Part shown: positions 27,025 to 36,150 of the stretch, in pieces
How positions within the stretch are numbered: position 1 is the first letter of the stretch
Layout: every line of letters begins with the position of its first letter
NCBI RefSeq assembly: GCF_006438925.1
Contig: NZ_RCZA01000010.1
Location: 1-64,000, forward strand
Direction: 5' to 3'
Source of the DNA: Pseudomonas mandelii
Lineage (GTDB): Bacteria; Pseudomonadota; Gammaproteobacteria; Pseudomonadales; Pseudomonadaceae
DNA length: 64,000 nucleotides
Notes under the pieces: model-generated
Databases searched by the model: none
Seen by the model: only the letters and a program-made list of their open reading frames with translations
Told to the model about the DNA's origin: nothing
Translations under genes and position numbers: made by a program

Positions 27025-28020
27025 ATGAATCAGGAAGAACACCTTAGCGCCCCCGATCTGGCCTTACTGCAACTGGGGCGCCGCTTGCAGGCCGACGGTT
27101 ATCGTTTCATCACGCCAACGCCGCTGACCCATCAGCGGGTCAATGATCGCTCCTTTGGGCAAAGCGCCCGGACCCTGCGCGAGGTCTTCGGCTGGTCGCG
27201 GCCGTTTGAGCCGGGTCTGTTGTCGGTGGATGAGCAGCGGCAGTTGCAACAGGCCGGCGTCCTCGAGGAATGCAATGGTCGACTGAAAAGTCATGTGCGC
27301 TGGTCAAGCCTCGATGACCTGTTGTTCGTGCATTCGGGTTACCCCACTGATGCCGCTGACGCGGTGTTCTTCGGTCCGGACACCTACCGTTTTGCTCAGC
27401 TGATTCACACCCATCTGCAACAGAGCTTCGCGCCAATCAGGCGCGCCGTGGACATTGGTTGCGGCGCCGGCGTCGGAGCGATTGTGATTGCCCGCGCGCG
27501 CCGTGAAGCCGAGGTTCTGGCCGTGGACATCAACCCGTTGGCATTACGCATGACGGCGGTCAACGTCGCGCTCGCCGAGGTGGCCAACGTCAGCATCGAG
27601 GCCAGCGACGTGCTGCAGGACGTCGACGGCCACTTCGACCTGATCGTCGCCAATCCGCCCTACATGGCCGACCCGGCCGAGCGTGCTTACCGGCATGGCG
27701 GCGGCGCGCTTGGCGCGCAATTGTCGTTGCGCATTGTCGAGCAAGCCTTGTATCGGTTGGCCCCCGGTGGGTCGCTGGTGCTGTACACCGGCGTGGCGAT
27801 GATCGATGGCCTCGACCCGTTTCTGGATGCGGTGACTCCGTATCTGGAATCGCCGATGTTCGGCTGGACTTACCGCGAACTCGACCCTGATGTGTTCGGT
27901 GAAGAACTGTTGACCCCTGGCTATCAGCGGGTGGAACGAATTGCCGTCGTCGCCTTGATCGTCACGCGGATCGGCCCGGGCATCGGGGGCACCGTTACGT
28001 CGTCAGCCGGTGCGCCATGA
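27025..28020 (+). CDS. Class I SAM-dependent methyltransferase with NPPY motif
   Basis: A 331-residue protein with an N-terminal domain of about 100 residues and a Rossmann-type methyltransferase domain. Motif I is VDIGCGAGVG (residues 142-151), the acidic motif II is AVDIN, and motif IV is NPPYM (210-214), the signature of N-methyltransferases acting on Gln, adenine or guanine (HemK/PrmC, RlmG, MTS group). Its start has GGGAG upstream. It sits in a run HDO gene - this gene - ligD, and its stop overlaps the ligD start (ATGA). Whether it modifies the product of the diiron enzyme, a protein or nucleic acid is open. Confidence 0.85.
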   Translation: MNQEEHLSAPDLALLQLGRRLQADGYRFITPTPLTHQRVNDRSFGQSARTLREVFGWSRPFEPGLLSVDEQRQLQQAGVLEECNGRLKSHVRWSSLDDLLFVHSGYPTDAADAVFFGPDTYRFAQLIHTHLQQSFAPIRRAVDIGCGAGVGAIVIARARREAEVLAVDINPLALRMTAVNVALAEVANVSIEASDVLQDVDGHFDLIVANPPYMADPAERAYRHGGGALGAQLSLRIVEQALYRLAPGGSLVLYTGVAMIDGLDPFLDAVTPYLESPMFGWTYRELDPDVFGEELLTPGYQRVERIAVVALIVTRIGPGIGGTVTSSAGAP

Positions 28021-30608
28021 GCAGGAGCCTGGACGATTACAATCGCATGCGCGATTTCTCGGCGACCTCTGAACCGGCCGCCGGTAAACGTTCGGGCAAA
28101 AAAACCGCGAAAGACCATGCCTTGCAGTTCTGCATCCAGAAGCACGACGCTTCGCGCCTGCATTACGACTTTCGCCTGGAGCTCGATGGCGCACTGAAAA
28201 GCTGGGCAGTGCCCAAAGGCCCGTCACTGGACCCCAAGGTCAAGCGCCTGGCGGTCCACGTCGAAGACCATCCGATTGATTACGCAACGTTCGAGGGCAG
28301 CATTCCCGAAGGGCATTACGGTGCCGGCGACGTGATTGTCTGGGACCGTGGAGTGTGGATTCCTCAGGACGATCCGGCCGAGGCGTATGCCAAGGGCAAG
28401 CTTAAATTCGAGTTAAAAGGCGAGAAGCTCGGCGGTCTGTGGAACCTGGTGCGTACGCACATGCCAGGCAAGCAGGAGCAATGGTTTCTGATCAAGCATC
28501 AGGACGGCGCGGCCAAACCCGAAAGCGATTACGACGTGGTCGTCGCCGAGCCCGACAGCGTGCTCAGTGACCGGACCATTGTTGCCAAAAAGCCGAAGAC
28601 CGCTGCCAAACCCAAACCCGTCAAAAAACCCGCCGCCCCGGCGCGAAAGGAGAAGTCGACGCCATTGACGGGCGCCCGCAAAGCCAAATTGCCGGAGCTG
28701 CTCAAACCGGAACTGGCGACGCTGGTCGAAAAGGTCCCGGGCGGCGAGTGGAGCTATGAGATCAAGTTCGATGGCTATCGGATCATGGCCCGCATCGACC
28801 ACGACGAAGTCAAACTGTTCACCCGCAACGGCCACGACTGGACCCACAAACTGCCCAGGCAAGCCGAGGCGTTGGCGGCGCTAGGCCTCGAATCGGCCTG
28901 GCTCGATGGGGAAATGGTGGTCGCCGACGAGCAGGGTGTGCCGGACTTCCAGGCCTTGCAAAACGCCTTCGACTCGGGCCGCAGCGGCAACATCGTCTAC
29001 TACCTGTTCGACATGCCTTACCTCAACGGCGTGGACCTGCGCGAGGTGCCGGTCGAGGAGAGAAGGGTTGCGCTGTCGACCGTGCTCAACCCCAACAAAG
29101 ACCCGCTGCTGCGCTTCTCCGATGCGTTTAGTGAAGAACCGGAAGCCCTGCTCAACAGCGCCTGCCAAATGCAGATGGAAGGGCTGATCGGCAAGCGTCT
29201 GGGCTCGCCTTACGTGTCGCGGCGCAGCAGCGACTGGATCAAGCTCAAGTGCAAGCATCGGCAGGAATTTGTGGTTGTCGGCTTCACCGACCCGAAAGGC
29301 TCGCGCAATGCCTTCGGTGCGCTGCTGCTGGGGTTGCATGACCGCGACAGCGGTGAGTTGCGTTACGCGGGCAAGGTCGGCACCGGGTTCAACGAGATGA
29401 CGCTCAAGCGCGTCTACGAGCAACTGAAACCGCTGCAAAGCAAAAAGATTTCGGTGGTCAACCCGCCGAGCGGTTTTGACGCCAAGGGTGTGCACTGGCT
29501 CAAGCCGACGCTGCTGGCTGAGGTTGCTTTTGCCGAAATGACCAAAGAAGGTTCAGTCCGTCATGCGGTGTTCCATGGCTTGCGTGACGACAAACCTGCC
29601 GAAGACATTACCGAGGAGCGTCCGAAAGCCGTGAAGACTTCAGCCGCGAAAAAAACCACTGCCGAAAAACCTTCCACCCCTGCCAACAAAAAGGCCGCGC
29701 CCGCGCCCTCACAAATCGGCCTGGGCGAGGGCAAGGTCCGCATCACTCACCCGGACCGGGTGATTGACGCCAGCAGCGGCACCACCAAAGTGCAACTGGC
29801 GGAGTATTACGCCAGCGTCGCCGAATGGATTTTGCCCGAGCTCAAGAACCGGCCCGTGGCGCTGGTGCGCGCGCCGGACGGCATCGCCGGCGAACTGTTT
29901 TTCCAGAAGAACGCCGAGCACCTGGCCATTCCGGGGATCACCACCCTGGACAAGGCACTCACCGGCCAACCGGTGATGATCATCAACAACGCCGAAGCCC
30001 TGGTCGGCGCCGTGCAGATGAGCACCGTCGAGTTGCACACCTGGAACGCTACCTCGGACAACCTCGACAAACCCGACCGCTTCGTCCTCGACCTCGACCC
30101 GGACCCGGCGCTGCCCTGGAAAAGTATGGTCGAGGCGACTCAACTGACCCTCTCGGTGCTCGATGAACTGGGGCTCAAGGCGTTCCTCAAGACCAGCGGC
30201 GGCAAAGGGATTCACCTGGTGGTGCCACTGACTCGCAAGCTGGGCTGGGATGAGGTGAAAGACTTCAGCCACGCGATCGTCAGCCATATGGCCAAGTTGC
30301 TACCGGAGCGTTTTTCCGCCGTGTCGGGCCCGAAGAACCGGGTCGGGCGGATCTTCATCGATTACCTGCGCAACGGCCTCGGTGCCACGACCATCTGCGC
30401 CTACGCCGTGCGCACCCGCGAAGGGTTGCCGGTGTCGGTACCGATCTTTCGCGAGGAGGTGGGCGAGCTCAAGGGCGGCAATCAGTGGAATATCCACACT
30501 GTGCATGAACGCCTGGCCGAGGTCGGGGATGAGCCTTGGGCGGATCTTAAGAAAACCCGTCAAACCGTCACCGCCGACATGCGTCGGCGGGTTGGAATGA
30601 AGAAATAA
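28017..30608 (+). CDS. ligD: Multifunctional DNA ligase D (NHEJ)
   Basis: An 863-residue non-homologous end-joining ligase in the Pseudomonas domain order. The 3'-phosphoesterase domain comes first (HDASRLHYDFRLELDG...EGHYGAGDVIVWD, to about residue 190). An ATP-dependent ligase domain follows with the adenylated lysine K250 in EIKFDGYR and an OB fold to about 530. After a Lys/Ala/Pro-rich linker comes the primase-polymerase domain (KVRITHPDRVI, FVLDLDPDP with the catalytic Asp pair, and TSGGKGIHLVVPL). It repairs double-strand breaks with Ku, whose gene is not in this window. It overlaps the methyltransferase gene by 4 bases, and its stop abuts the convergent DUF3313 gene. Confidence 0.96.
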   Translation: MSRSLDDYNRMRDFSATSEPAAGKRSGKKTAKDHALQFCIQKHDASRLHYDFRLELDGALKSWAVPKGPSLDPKVKRLAVHVEDHPIDYATFEGSIPEGHYGAGDVIVWDRGVWIPQDDPAEAYAKGKLKFELKGEKLGGLWNLVRTHMPGKQEQWFLIKHQDGAAKPESDYDVVVAEPDSVLSDRTIVAKKPKTAAKPKPVKKPAAPARKEKSTPLTGARKAKLPELLKPELATLVEKVPGGEWSYEIKFDGYRIMARIDHDEVKLFTRNGHDWTHKLPRQAEALAALGLESAWLDGEMVVADEQGVPDFQALQNAFDSGRSGNIVYYLFDMPYLNGVDLREVPVEERRVALSTVLNPNKDPLLRFSDAFSEEPEALLNSACQMQMEGLIGKRLGSPYVSRRSSDWIKLKCKHRQEFVVVGFTDPKGSRNAFGALLLGLHDRDSGELRYAGKVGTGFNEMTLKRVYEQLKPLQSKKISVVNPPSGFDAKGVHWLKPTLLAEVAFAEMTKEGSVRHAVFHGLRDDKPAEDITEERPKAVKTSAAKKTTAEKPSTPANKKAAPAPSQIGLGEGKVRITHPDRVIDASSGTTKVQLAEYYASVAEWILPELKNRPVALVRAPDGIAGELFFQKNAEHLAIPGITTLDKALTGQPVMIINNAEALVGAVQMSTVELHTWNATSDNLDKPDRFVLDLDPDPALPWKSMVEATQLTLSVLDELGLKAFLKTSGGKGIHLVVPLTRKLGWDEVKDFSHAIVSHMAKLLPERFSAVSGPKNRVGRIFIDYLRNGLGATTICAYAVRTREGLPVSVPIFREEVGELKGGNQWNIHTVHERLAEVGDEPWADLKKTRQTVTADMRRRVGMKK

Positions 30609-31298
30609 TCAATAGCCCTGGGGCTTGCTGATGAACGCCTGGAAGTCGACGCCCAGTTTATCGATCGCCGCTTTGAAATCCTTGGCGGTAACCTTCTGGC
30701 TTTCGTTCGAAAGCTGGGTGCCGAACACCTTGCGCACCACTTTGGCCACCGTCTGATTGGTTTTCGCGTCGATGAACTCGGCTTCGATGAACAGGTTGGT
30801 GTCCTGGTCGCGGTGACCGGTCGCTGCCTGTGTCGCCCCGACCACAGCCGCGATCGGTACCACTTCATACCACTTCATGCCTTCGTTGGAGGTACTCACG
30901 CCGGTGATTGCTGCGCGCATGATCAGGGTTTTTGAGCCTTTGGGCGCCGAGCCAGCGCTGGAGACCACGCGGTATTTCTGCCCCAGCGTACTTTTGGCTT
31001 TGCTGGTCATGTAGTTCTGAATGTCGCTGAGCGTCTGCTGGTTAACCTGCTCAGTGGGCTTGGGCGCCGGGTAGAGCTCCAGTTTGTTGAAAACCACCGT
31101 GTCATACGCATTCGGGTTCCACGACGGGCTCACCCAGCGCATCGCTGTTCCGCCGCTGGGGGTGGTCACTTCTTGCAGGTTGTTATAGCTGGACAGGTAG
31201 CCTGAATATTGCTCCTTATCCGTCACTTTCGAAGTGCAACCGCCGAGCAGCAGGCCGGCCATTGCAGCGCCAACGAACAATTTGCGGGACAGATTCAT
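30609..31298 (-). CDS. DUF3313 family lipoprotein
   Basis: A 229-residue outer-membrane or periplasmic lipoprotein. The signal peptide ends in a lipobox LLLGGC with the acylated Cys at residue 21. The mature part (EQYSGYLSSYNNLQEV at the start, FIEAEFIDAKTNQTVAKVVRKVFG near the end) matches DUF3313. It is the last gene of a run sulfatase - FadL porin - DUF3313, 48 bases after the porin, and meets the end of ligD with no spacer. The family has no assigned function; a role in envelope assembly or in supporting the porin is only suggested by position. Confidence 0.87.
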   Translation of the reverse strand: MNLSRKLFVGAAMAGLLLGGCTSKVTDKEQYSGYLSSYNNLQEVTTPSGGTAMRWVSPSWNPNAYDTVVFNKLELYPAPKPTEQVNQQTLSDIQNYMTSKAKSTLGQKYRVVSSAGSAPKGSKTLIMRAAITGVSTSNEGMKWYEVVPIAAVVGATQAATGHRDQDTNLFIEAEFIDAKTNQTVAKVVRKVFGTQLSNESQKVTAKDFKAAIDKLGVDFQAFISKPQGY

Positions 31299-31346
31299 AG
31301 TGGTGTGTGCTCCATGGATTAAGTCGTTTTTTTCGGTCGCAGGGCA

Positions 31347-32615
31347 TCAGAAACGCCAGGTCATATTGCCGGTCACGGCTTGAATCCAGGCATTGTCGAA
31401 CTGACCTGAAATTCGATTACCGGATGTTGATTTGGTCTGGTCGACCGGCATATCACCGAGCCAGACCATCGCCCAACTGACGTTGACGTCGGTGTCCTTA
31501 TTCAGAGCATAGGTGGCTCCTGTCGCAATGCGCCAGGATTCGGCCATTGGCACAGTTACAGTGCGATTACTGTCCGAGACGGCGCTGCTGTCGTAAGCCA
31601 CTCCGAAGTTCCACAACAATTGTGGCGTGGCCTGGTATTGCGCGCCGAGCGCCAGTTGCCAGGTGTCTTTGTAGTTGGCATCAATCGTGGTCGATCGGGC
31701 ATCGAGCGCTGTGGTGTCGACCTGGACCCCGACCTCGCCGAACTCTGACCAGTCCTGCCAATTGACCGAGGCGAGCAAGGCCCACTGCCGGTCGAGTTGC
31801 TGGAACAGGCTCAGGGTGACGGTTTGTGGCACGGTTATGTCGAGTTGGGTGTTCAGTCCGTTCAATCGATCCAGCGCCGGGCCATTACCTTTGACGTCTA
31901 GCCCGTCCTCAAACTGCAGATCGACCTTGCTGGTGTAAGCCAGGCCAATGCGCGTGCCGACTTGCGGAGCGTAGATCACCCCCACATTCGCGCCAAAACC
32001 CCAATCCTTGTCTTTGTACTTGAACTGGCCGTCGCTGCGGTCGGTAAGGCCGAACGGCGAGCGGTCAATCGCGGTGTCGGATTGCAGCATGCCGTACATG
32101 GCTTTCACGCCGACGCCCACCGACCATTGCTCGTTAAAGCGATAAGCCACGCTGGGTACAAAAGATAAACCGCCGAGGCTGGCGTTCTGCGCGAAATAGC
32201 GCCCGGACCAGTCGTTGTCGTAATTCTCCGCCAACCCGAAGTCAGCATACTGGCCGAAGCCAACGCTCCAGTGGTCATCGAGTTGGTGGCTGATGAAGAA
32301 ACTACCGCCGGGAATGGGGTCGAGGGCGTTGCCACTGCCGCTACCCGGGACGTTGGTGTCGTCGTCGCGATTGAACTTGAGGTTGCCGTAGAGCACTTGC
32401 AAGCCTCCGGTGATTTGCGTGCCTGGCAGGTAACTCATGCCTGCCGGGTTACTGGCGATGGTCGAGGGGCCTTGAGCACGGGCCGCGGCGCCGGCGTTGG
32501 CCAGGCCGGCGTTATCAGTGCCGATTTCGTAGAGCATGAGACCGCCGGCACACGCTGGCTGACAACACAACGCAAGCAAGGTGAAGGCGGGCAGGGCGGA
32601 TGTTTTTATCTGCAT
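31347..32615 (-). CDS. OmpP1/FadL family outer-membrane transporter
   Basis: A 422-residue beta-barrel with a signal peptide (LPAFTLLALCCQPACAGG). The mature N-terminus shows the FadL hallmark: YEIGTDNAGLANAGAAARA followed by ASNPAGMSYL (NPA motif of the plug/hatch). It ends in an aromatic residue (MTWRF), as outer-membrane barrels do. FadL proteins bring hydrophobic molecules such as fatty acids or aromatics across the outer membrane. It lies 69 bases after the sulfatase gene, so the imported compound may be the desulfated product of that enzyme or a sulfate ester itself. That link is inference. Confidence 0.9.
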   Translation of the reverse strand: MQIKTSALPAFTLLALCCQPACAGGLMLYEIGTDNAGLANAGAAARAQGPSTIASNPAGMSYLPGTQITGGLQVLYGNLKFNRDDDTNVPGSGSGNALDPIPGGSFFISHQLDDHWSVGFGQYADFGLAENYDNDWSGRYFAQNASLGGLSFVPSVAYRFNEQWSVGVGVKAMYGMLQSDTAIDRSPFGLTDRSDGQFKYKDKDWGFGANVGVIYAPQVGTRIGLAYTSKVDLQFEDGLDVKGNGPALDRLNGLNTQLDITVPQTVTLSLFQQLDRQWALLASVNWQDWSEFGEVGVQVDTTALDARSTTIDANYKDTWQLALGAQYQATPQLLWNFGVAYDSSAVSDSNRTVTVPMAESWRIATGATYALNKDTDVNVSWAMVWLGDMPVDQTKSTSGNRISGQFDNAWIQAVTGNMTWRF

Positions 32616-32684
32616 TGGGTTACCTCAGCAAATGTCCTTCCCGAACGCGGGTGGCCAGCGTTGGCCACCCGTTGACTCGACTGC

Positions 32685-34301
32685 TTACTTGGCCATTTCC
32701 GCCCGGGCGGCTGCGATCTTGGCTTTGACGGAATCGAGGTTGAAGCTCGCGCCTTTTTGCATCGGCGGGAACTCAATCGCAGTTTCAGCCAGCTTGGCGA
32801 CCTGCTGCTGGACGAACACGAACCGCCAGAACTGGAACTTGAACCAGTCGAAGTATTGCTGGGACCCTTGCGCTGACTGGTTTTCCGGCCAGCCCATACG
32901 TTCGAACGGGTCGAGACGAAGGTTGGTCAGGATCGGTACATCGACCGCCAATTTGGCGCCCATCCAGCCACCTGGTTGTTCAATGAAGCGGTACTTGTAG
33001 TCATCGATCCGTACCGCACCGAGCGAACTCTCGCCAAAGTAGAAAATTTCATGCCGGTTCGACGGACCTTTGCCGGTGATCATCGGCGTCTGGTCGTAGC
33101 CGTCCAGATGCACCTTGTACGTGGTATCGCCCAATTGTTTACCCTTGAGCAGTTCGGCAGTGATGTTCGGGTTGCCGGCTGCCGCGACCAGGGTCGGGAA
33201 CCAGTCCATACCGGACATGATGCCGTTTGCCACCGTATTGACCGGTACTTTGCCCGGCCAGCGAATGATCGCCGGTACCCGGAAACCACCTTCCATCACT
33301 GTACCCTTGCCCATGGCAAACGGGGTGGTGCCGCCATCCGGCCAGGTGAAGTTTTCCGCGCCGTTGTCGGTGGTGAAAATCACGATGGTGTTGTCATCCA
33401 TGCCGTCTTTTTTCAGCTTGGCCGTCAGGTCGCCGACGATATCGTCGAGCTGTGCCATGCCTGCTTCCTGTTCTGACCAGCCATTTTGCGCATTGCGCAT
33501 GGCCTCATATTTGTCGGAGAGGTGCGTGACGATGTGCATGCGGGTGGGGTTGAGCCAGAGGAAGAACGGTTTATTGTCCTGCTTGGCCTTGTCTACAAAT
33601 GCAAATGCCTTGTCACGAATCTCTTCGTCGATGGTTTTCATCCGTTCCGGGTACAGCGTACCGGCGTCTTCGATCTTCTGTTTGCCGACCTTGCCCCAAC
33701 GTGGCATCACCGTCGTATCGTCAGTCGCCGCGGCCCAACTGTGAACCATGTTGCGCGGCCCCACGGTGGCGAGCAGTTCCTGCGGATAGTTGGGGTGCGC
33801 CGGGTCTTCCATGGCGTCCAGGTGGTAGAGGTAGCCGAAGAACTCGTCGAAACCGTGGACGGTGGGCAGGAATTCGTTGAGGTCGCCCAAGTGATTCTTG
33901 CCAAACTGGCCGGTGGAATAACCCATGGCTTTCAGTGTGGTGGCAATGGTCACGGCTTCAGCAGGAATACCAACGGGGGAGCCGGCCTGGCCAACCGTGG
34001 TCATGCCGGTGCGGATCGGCAGTTCACCGGTAATGAAATTGGCGCGCCCGGCCGTGCAACTGGCCTCGGCGTAGTAGTCGGTGAAACGCATGCCTTCAGC
34101 AGCGAGCTGGTCGAGGTTGGGTGTTCGACCGGCCATCATGCCCTGGTTGTAGACACCGATATTGGACCAGCCGATATCGTCGCCCATGATGACGACAATG
34201 TTGGGGGCTGTTTTGTCGGCAGCTTGAGTGATGGCGGGGACAACCATTGCAGCCAACAGTACTGATACAGCGAACGCCGAGGATAACGTTGTCCGGTTCA
34301 T
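32685..34301 (-). CDS. Periplasmic type I sulfatase (arylsulfatase)
   Basis: A 538-residue formylglycine-dependent sulfatase exported by a signal peptide (FAVSVLLAAMVVPAITQAA). The modification motif is C82-TAGR (AEASCTAGRANF), fitting C-x-A-x-R. Metal ligands include D41-D42 (IMGDDIGW) and the DN of TTDNGAENF, and the GKNHLGD block supplies the catalytic Lys/His. The start has AGGAGC six bases upstream. The Cys form needs a formylglycine-generating enzyme, which is not encoded in the window. It heads an apparent operon with a FadL porin and a DUF3313 lipoprotein, suggesting scavenging of a hydrophobic sulfate ester. Confidence 0.92.
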   Translation of the reverse strand: MNRTTLSSAFAVSVLLAAMVVPAITQAADKTAPNIVVIMGDDIGWSNIGVYNQGMMAGRTPNLDQLAAEGMRFTDYYAEASCTAGRANFITGELPIRTGMTTVGQAGSPVGIPAEAVTIATTLKAMGYSTGQFGKNHLGDLNEFLPTVHGFDEFFGYLYHLDAMEDPAHPNYPQELLATVGPRNMVHSWAAATDDTTVMPRWGKVGKQKIEDAGTLYPERMKTIDEEIRDKAFAFVDKAKQDNKPFFLWLNPTRMHIVTHLSDKYEAMRNAQNGWSEQEAGMAQLDDIVGDLTAKLKKDGMDDNTIVIFTTDNGAENFTWPDGGTTPFAMGKGTVMEGGFRVPAIIRWPGKVPVNTVANGIMSGMDWFPTLVAAAGNPNITAELLKGKQLGDTTYKVHLDGYDQTPMITGKGPSNRHEIFYFGESSLGAVRIDDYKYRFIEQPGGWMGAKLAVDVPILTNLRLDPFERMGWPENQSAQGSQQYFDWFKFQFWRFVFVQQQVAKLAETAIEFPPMQKGASFNLDSVKAKIAAARAEMAK

Positions 34302-34591
34302 GTCGAGCTCCTGCGCACTAGTGTTAGTACTCTGAGGCGAGCCCCCAACCGCCCACGAAAAAATTGGATCCCCCGCGATGAGCGTAGGTACGTATTGTGA
34401 AATATCCAATAATTGTTTTTCGGCCTCAGCCCCCTTGTTTCATGGGCTTTACAGCTTGTCGTGGATTCGGATGATTACTGACATCTCAACCAGACGAAGT
34501 CCTCAATCCGTGCCTGGGTCGGCCATAGGGGATGTGTTGTTCGAAATGCGGGAGGACATGAGGCGGCGAGCCCAACTCGCCGCCCCAACGA

Positions 34592-34873
34592 CTATTGCTT
34601 GCCAACAGCGGCCGCCAGCAGCGGCCCCATCTGTTCATCGGTCAGTGCCGCCTGGACCTCCATGGTCATGAGGTCGCTCCATTCCAGCACCCACTTCTGA
34701 ATGGCTGCCGGATCACTGGCCTCTGCCACGCCAAAACCGGCGGCACCACCAACGGCGTGCCAGCGTCCCAGCATCTTGACGCCAGCGGGTGGAGCACCCC
34801 CGGTCTTGAGGAAACGCTCGATCGCGCTGTTACGATTTGCCGAACTGATAGACCAACTGACTATGAATAACAT
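34592..34873 (-). CDS. DUF3303 family protein
   Basis: A 93-residue protein with the DUF3303 pattern: MLFIVSWSISSANRNSAIERFLKTGG, GVKMLGRWHAVGGAAGFGVAE and IQKWVLEWSDLM. The fold is probably ferredoxin-like and related to small dimeric alpha/beta-barrel proteins. AGGAGGT six bases before the ATG sets the start. It is monocistronic. The function is unknown. Confidence 0.87.
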   Translation of the reverse strand: MLFIVSWSISSANRNSAIERFLKTGGAPPAGVKMLGRWHAVGGAAGFGVAEASDPAAIQKWVLEWSDLMTMEVQAALTDEQMGPLLAAAVGKQ

Positions 34874-35081
34874 TTGCCACCTCCTGCTACGGATTGGCAC
34901 CTGTTGCTCTTCGCGCACCTGGCGGGTGCCGGGACCACGGTCACGCTTTGAGTGTCCAGCTTCATCCTGACTGGCTTGAAACCATTGCTCCCATGAGAAG
35001 GCATAGCAGCGGGCCAGACTCTGCGTATGACCGCTGATCCTGTTTCGTTGCCTTTGTATCAGTCCGTGGATGATGCCTGTT

Positions 35082-35621
35082 TCACCAACGAAACATTGGC
35101 AGTGGGCGGAGCGGGGAGCGAAGGAGTTGTCGCGCAGTCAGCCTGATCAGCATCCCGTGAAACCCACGATTGGGAAACGTCGACTTCACCGTTTTGATGA
35201 AGTCCCGTGGCAGGCCGAATGTCACCGCGCCGAGGGATACATCGATGACATCGGCTCGCCGGAAGGGCTCGACGCTCAGTGCATGGGCGGCACCATAGGG
35301 CCGCACTTTGTGGTGTTCCAGGATCAGTGCCCTCACTTCGCTGTTCAGGTGCGACAGTTGCCGGTCGGCGAGATAACCCTCAGCCAGGCGAACCGACGGT
35401 TCCAGGTAGTCGAGGGTCCGGTCGGTCCAGATGCCCAGATCATGAAAGGCCGCCGCGATCTGCACGGTTTCGGACGGCAGACCGGCGATGCCGCTGATTG
35501 CGATATAGAAGTTCAACACCCGATAAATGTGATTGCGATAGCCCGGCAGATCAGCGCCGATCACCAGAGCGAATGACGTCAGTATGTCGTCCGTGACGGG
35601 GAATTCGAGGACGATGTTCAT
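35082..35621 (-). CDS. HD domain phosphohydrolase-like protein
   Basis: A 179-residue protein with an HD domain: H in GYRNHIYRVLNF, HD in AAAFHDLGIWTD, H in LILEHHKVRPYG and a late Asp (RADVIDVS). These are the metal ligands of the superfamily, whose members hydrolyse nucleotides or phosphoesters. The start is 10 bases after the stop of the upstream Cys-containing gene and has no good ribosome binding site, which points to translational coupling. No substrate can be named. Confidence 0.82.
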   Translation of the reverse strand: MNIVLEFPVTDDILTSFALVIGADLPGYRNHIYRVLNFYIAISGIAGLPSETVQIAAAFHDLGIWTDRTLDYLEPSVRLAEGYLADRQLSHLNSEVRALILEHHKVRPYGAAHALSVEPFRRADVIDVSLGAVTFGLPRDFIKTVKSTFPNRGFHGMLIRLTARQLLRSPLRPLPMFRW

Positions 35622-35631
35622 GGGGCTGATT

Positions 35632-36033
35632 TCACGCATCGCGCAACAGGTCGTTGGCGTTGAGCAACTCGTAGGCAATCTCCGGGCGCTTCTCCAGTGC
35701 GCGACGAATCGCGGCCGGGATCGACTGACGTGTTTTGCGGCATAGCCCCGGTTGTTCGCCGAGGTTAATACCGATACCACGCATGGTGCGTACTTCGTTG
35801 TAACTGGGGACGATGTCGACGCGGATGCCCAACTGTTCGTACATTCGCTGTTGCAGGCGTTCCAGATCACTCAGGCTCTGGAGGTTTTCCAGGCGTTCAA
35901 CCAGGCGCTTTTCTTCCGAACGGGTCAAAAACAGGATGCGCACGTCCGCCCCCGGTGTTTCCAGCAGCGGGTCACGCCCGCAGTCGCAGGCGCCGGGTGG
36001 GCAGGGTTGGCGGATCGGAGGCGTGGTGGTCAT
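35632..36033 (-). CDS. Hypothetical protein with N-terminal CPPGACDC motif
   Basis: A 133-residue soluble protein. The N-terminus carries three cysteines in RQPCPPGACDCGRDPLLE, possibly binding metal, followed by a helical, charged region (SEEKRLVERLENLQSLSDLERLQQRMYEQLG) and a C-terminal IPAAIRRALEKRPEIAYELLNAN. No family recognised. It appears co-transcribed with the HD-domain gene directly downstream. A TTG three codons earlier is an alternative start. Confidence 0.72.
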   Translation of the reverse strand: MTTTPPIRQPCPPGACDCGRDPLLETPGADVRILFLTRSEEKRLVERLENLQSLSDLERLQQRMYEQLGIRVDIVPSYNEVRTMRGIGINLGEQPGLCRKTRQSIPAAIRRALEKRPEIAYELLNANDLLRDA

Positions 36034-36150
36034 GGGGTTCAATCATAGAGTGCTGCAATCGGGTTTGCCCATAGGGTTTTTGCCCTTCTGGCGAACGGGT
36101 CACGCCGGGTCTAGGCTTAAGAGTCGTGCACAGGCCCAGGAGCGGGATCA

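Noticed and set aside
28017..30608. A full NHEJ operon (ku plus ligD)
   Set aside because: No Ku-like gene is present within the window on either side of ligD.
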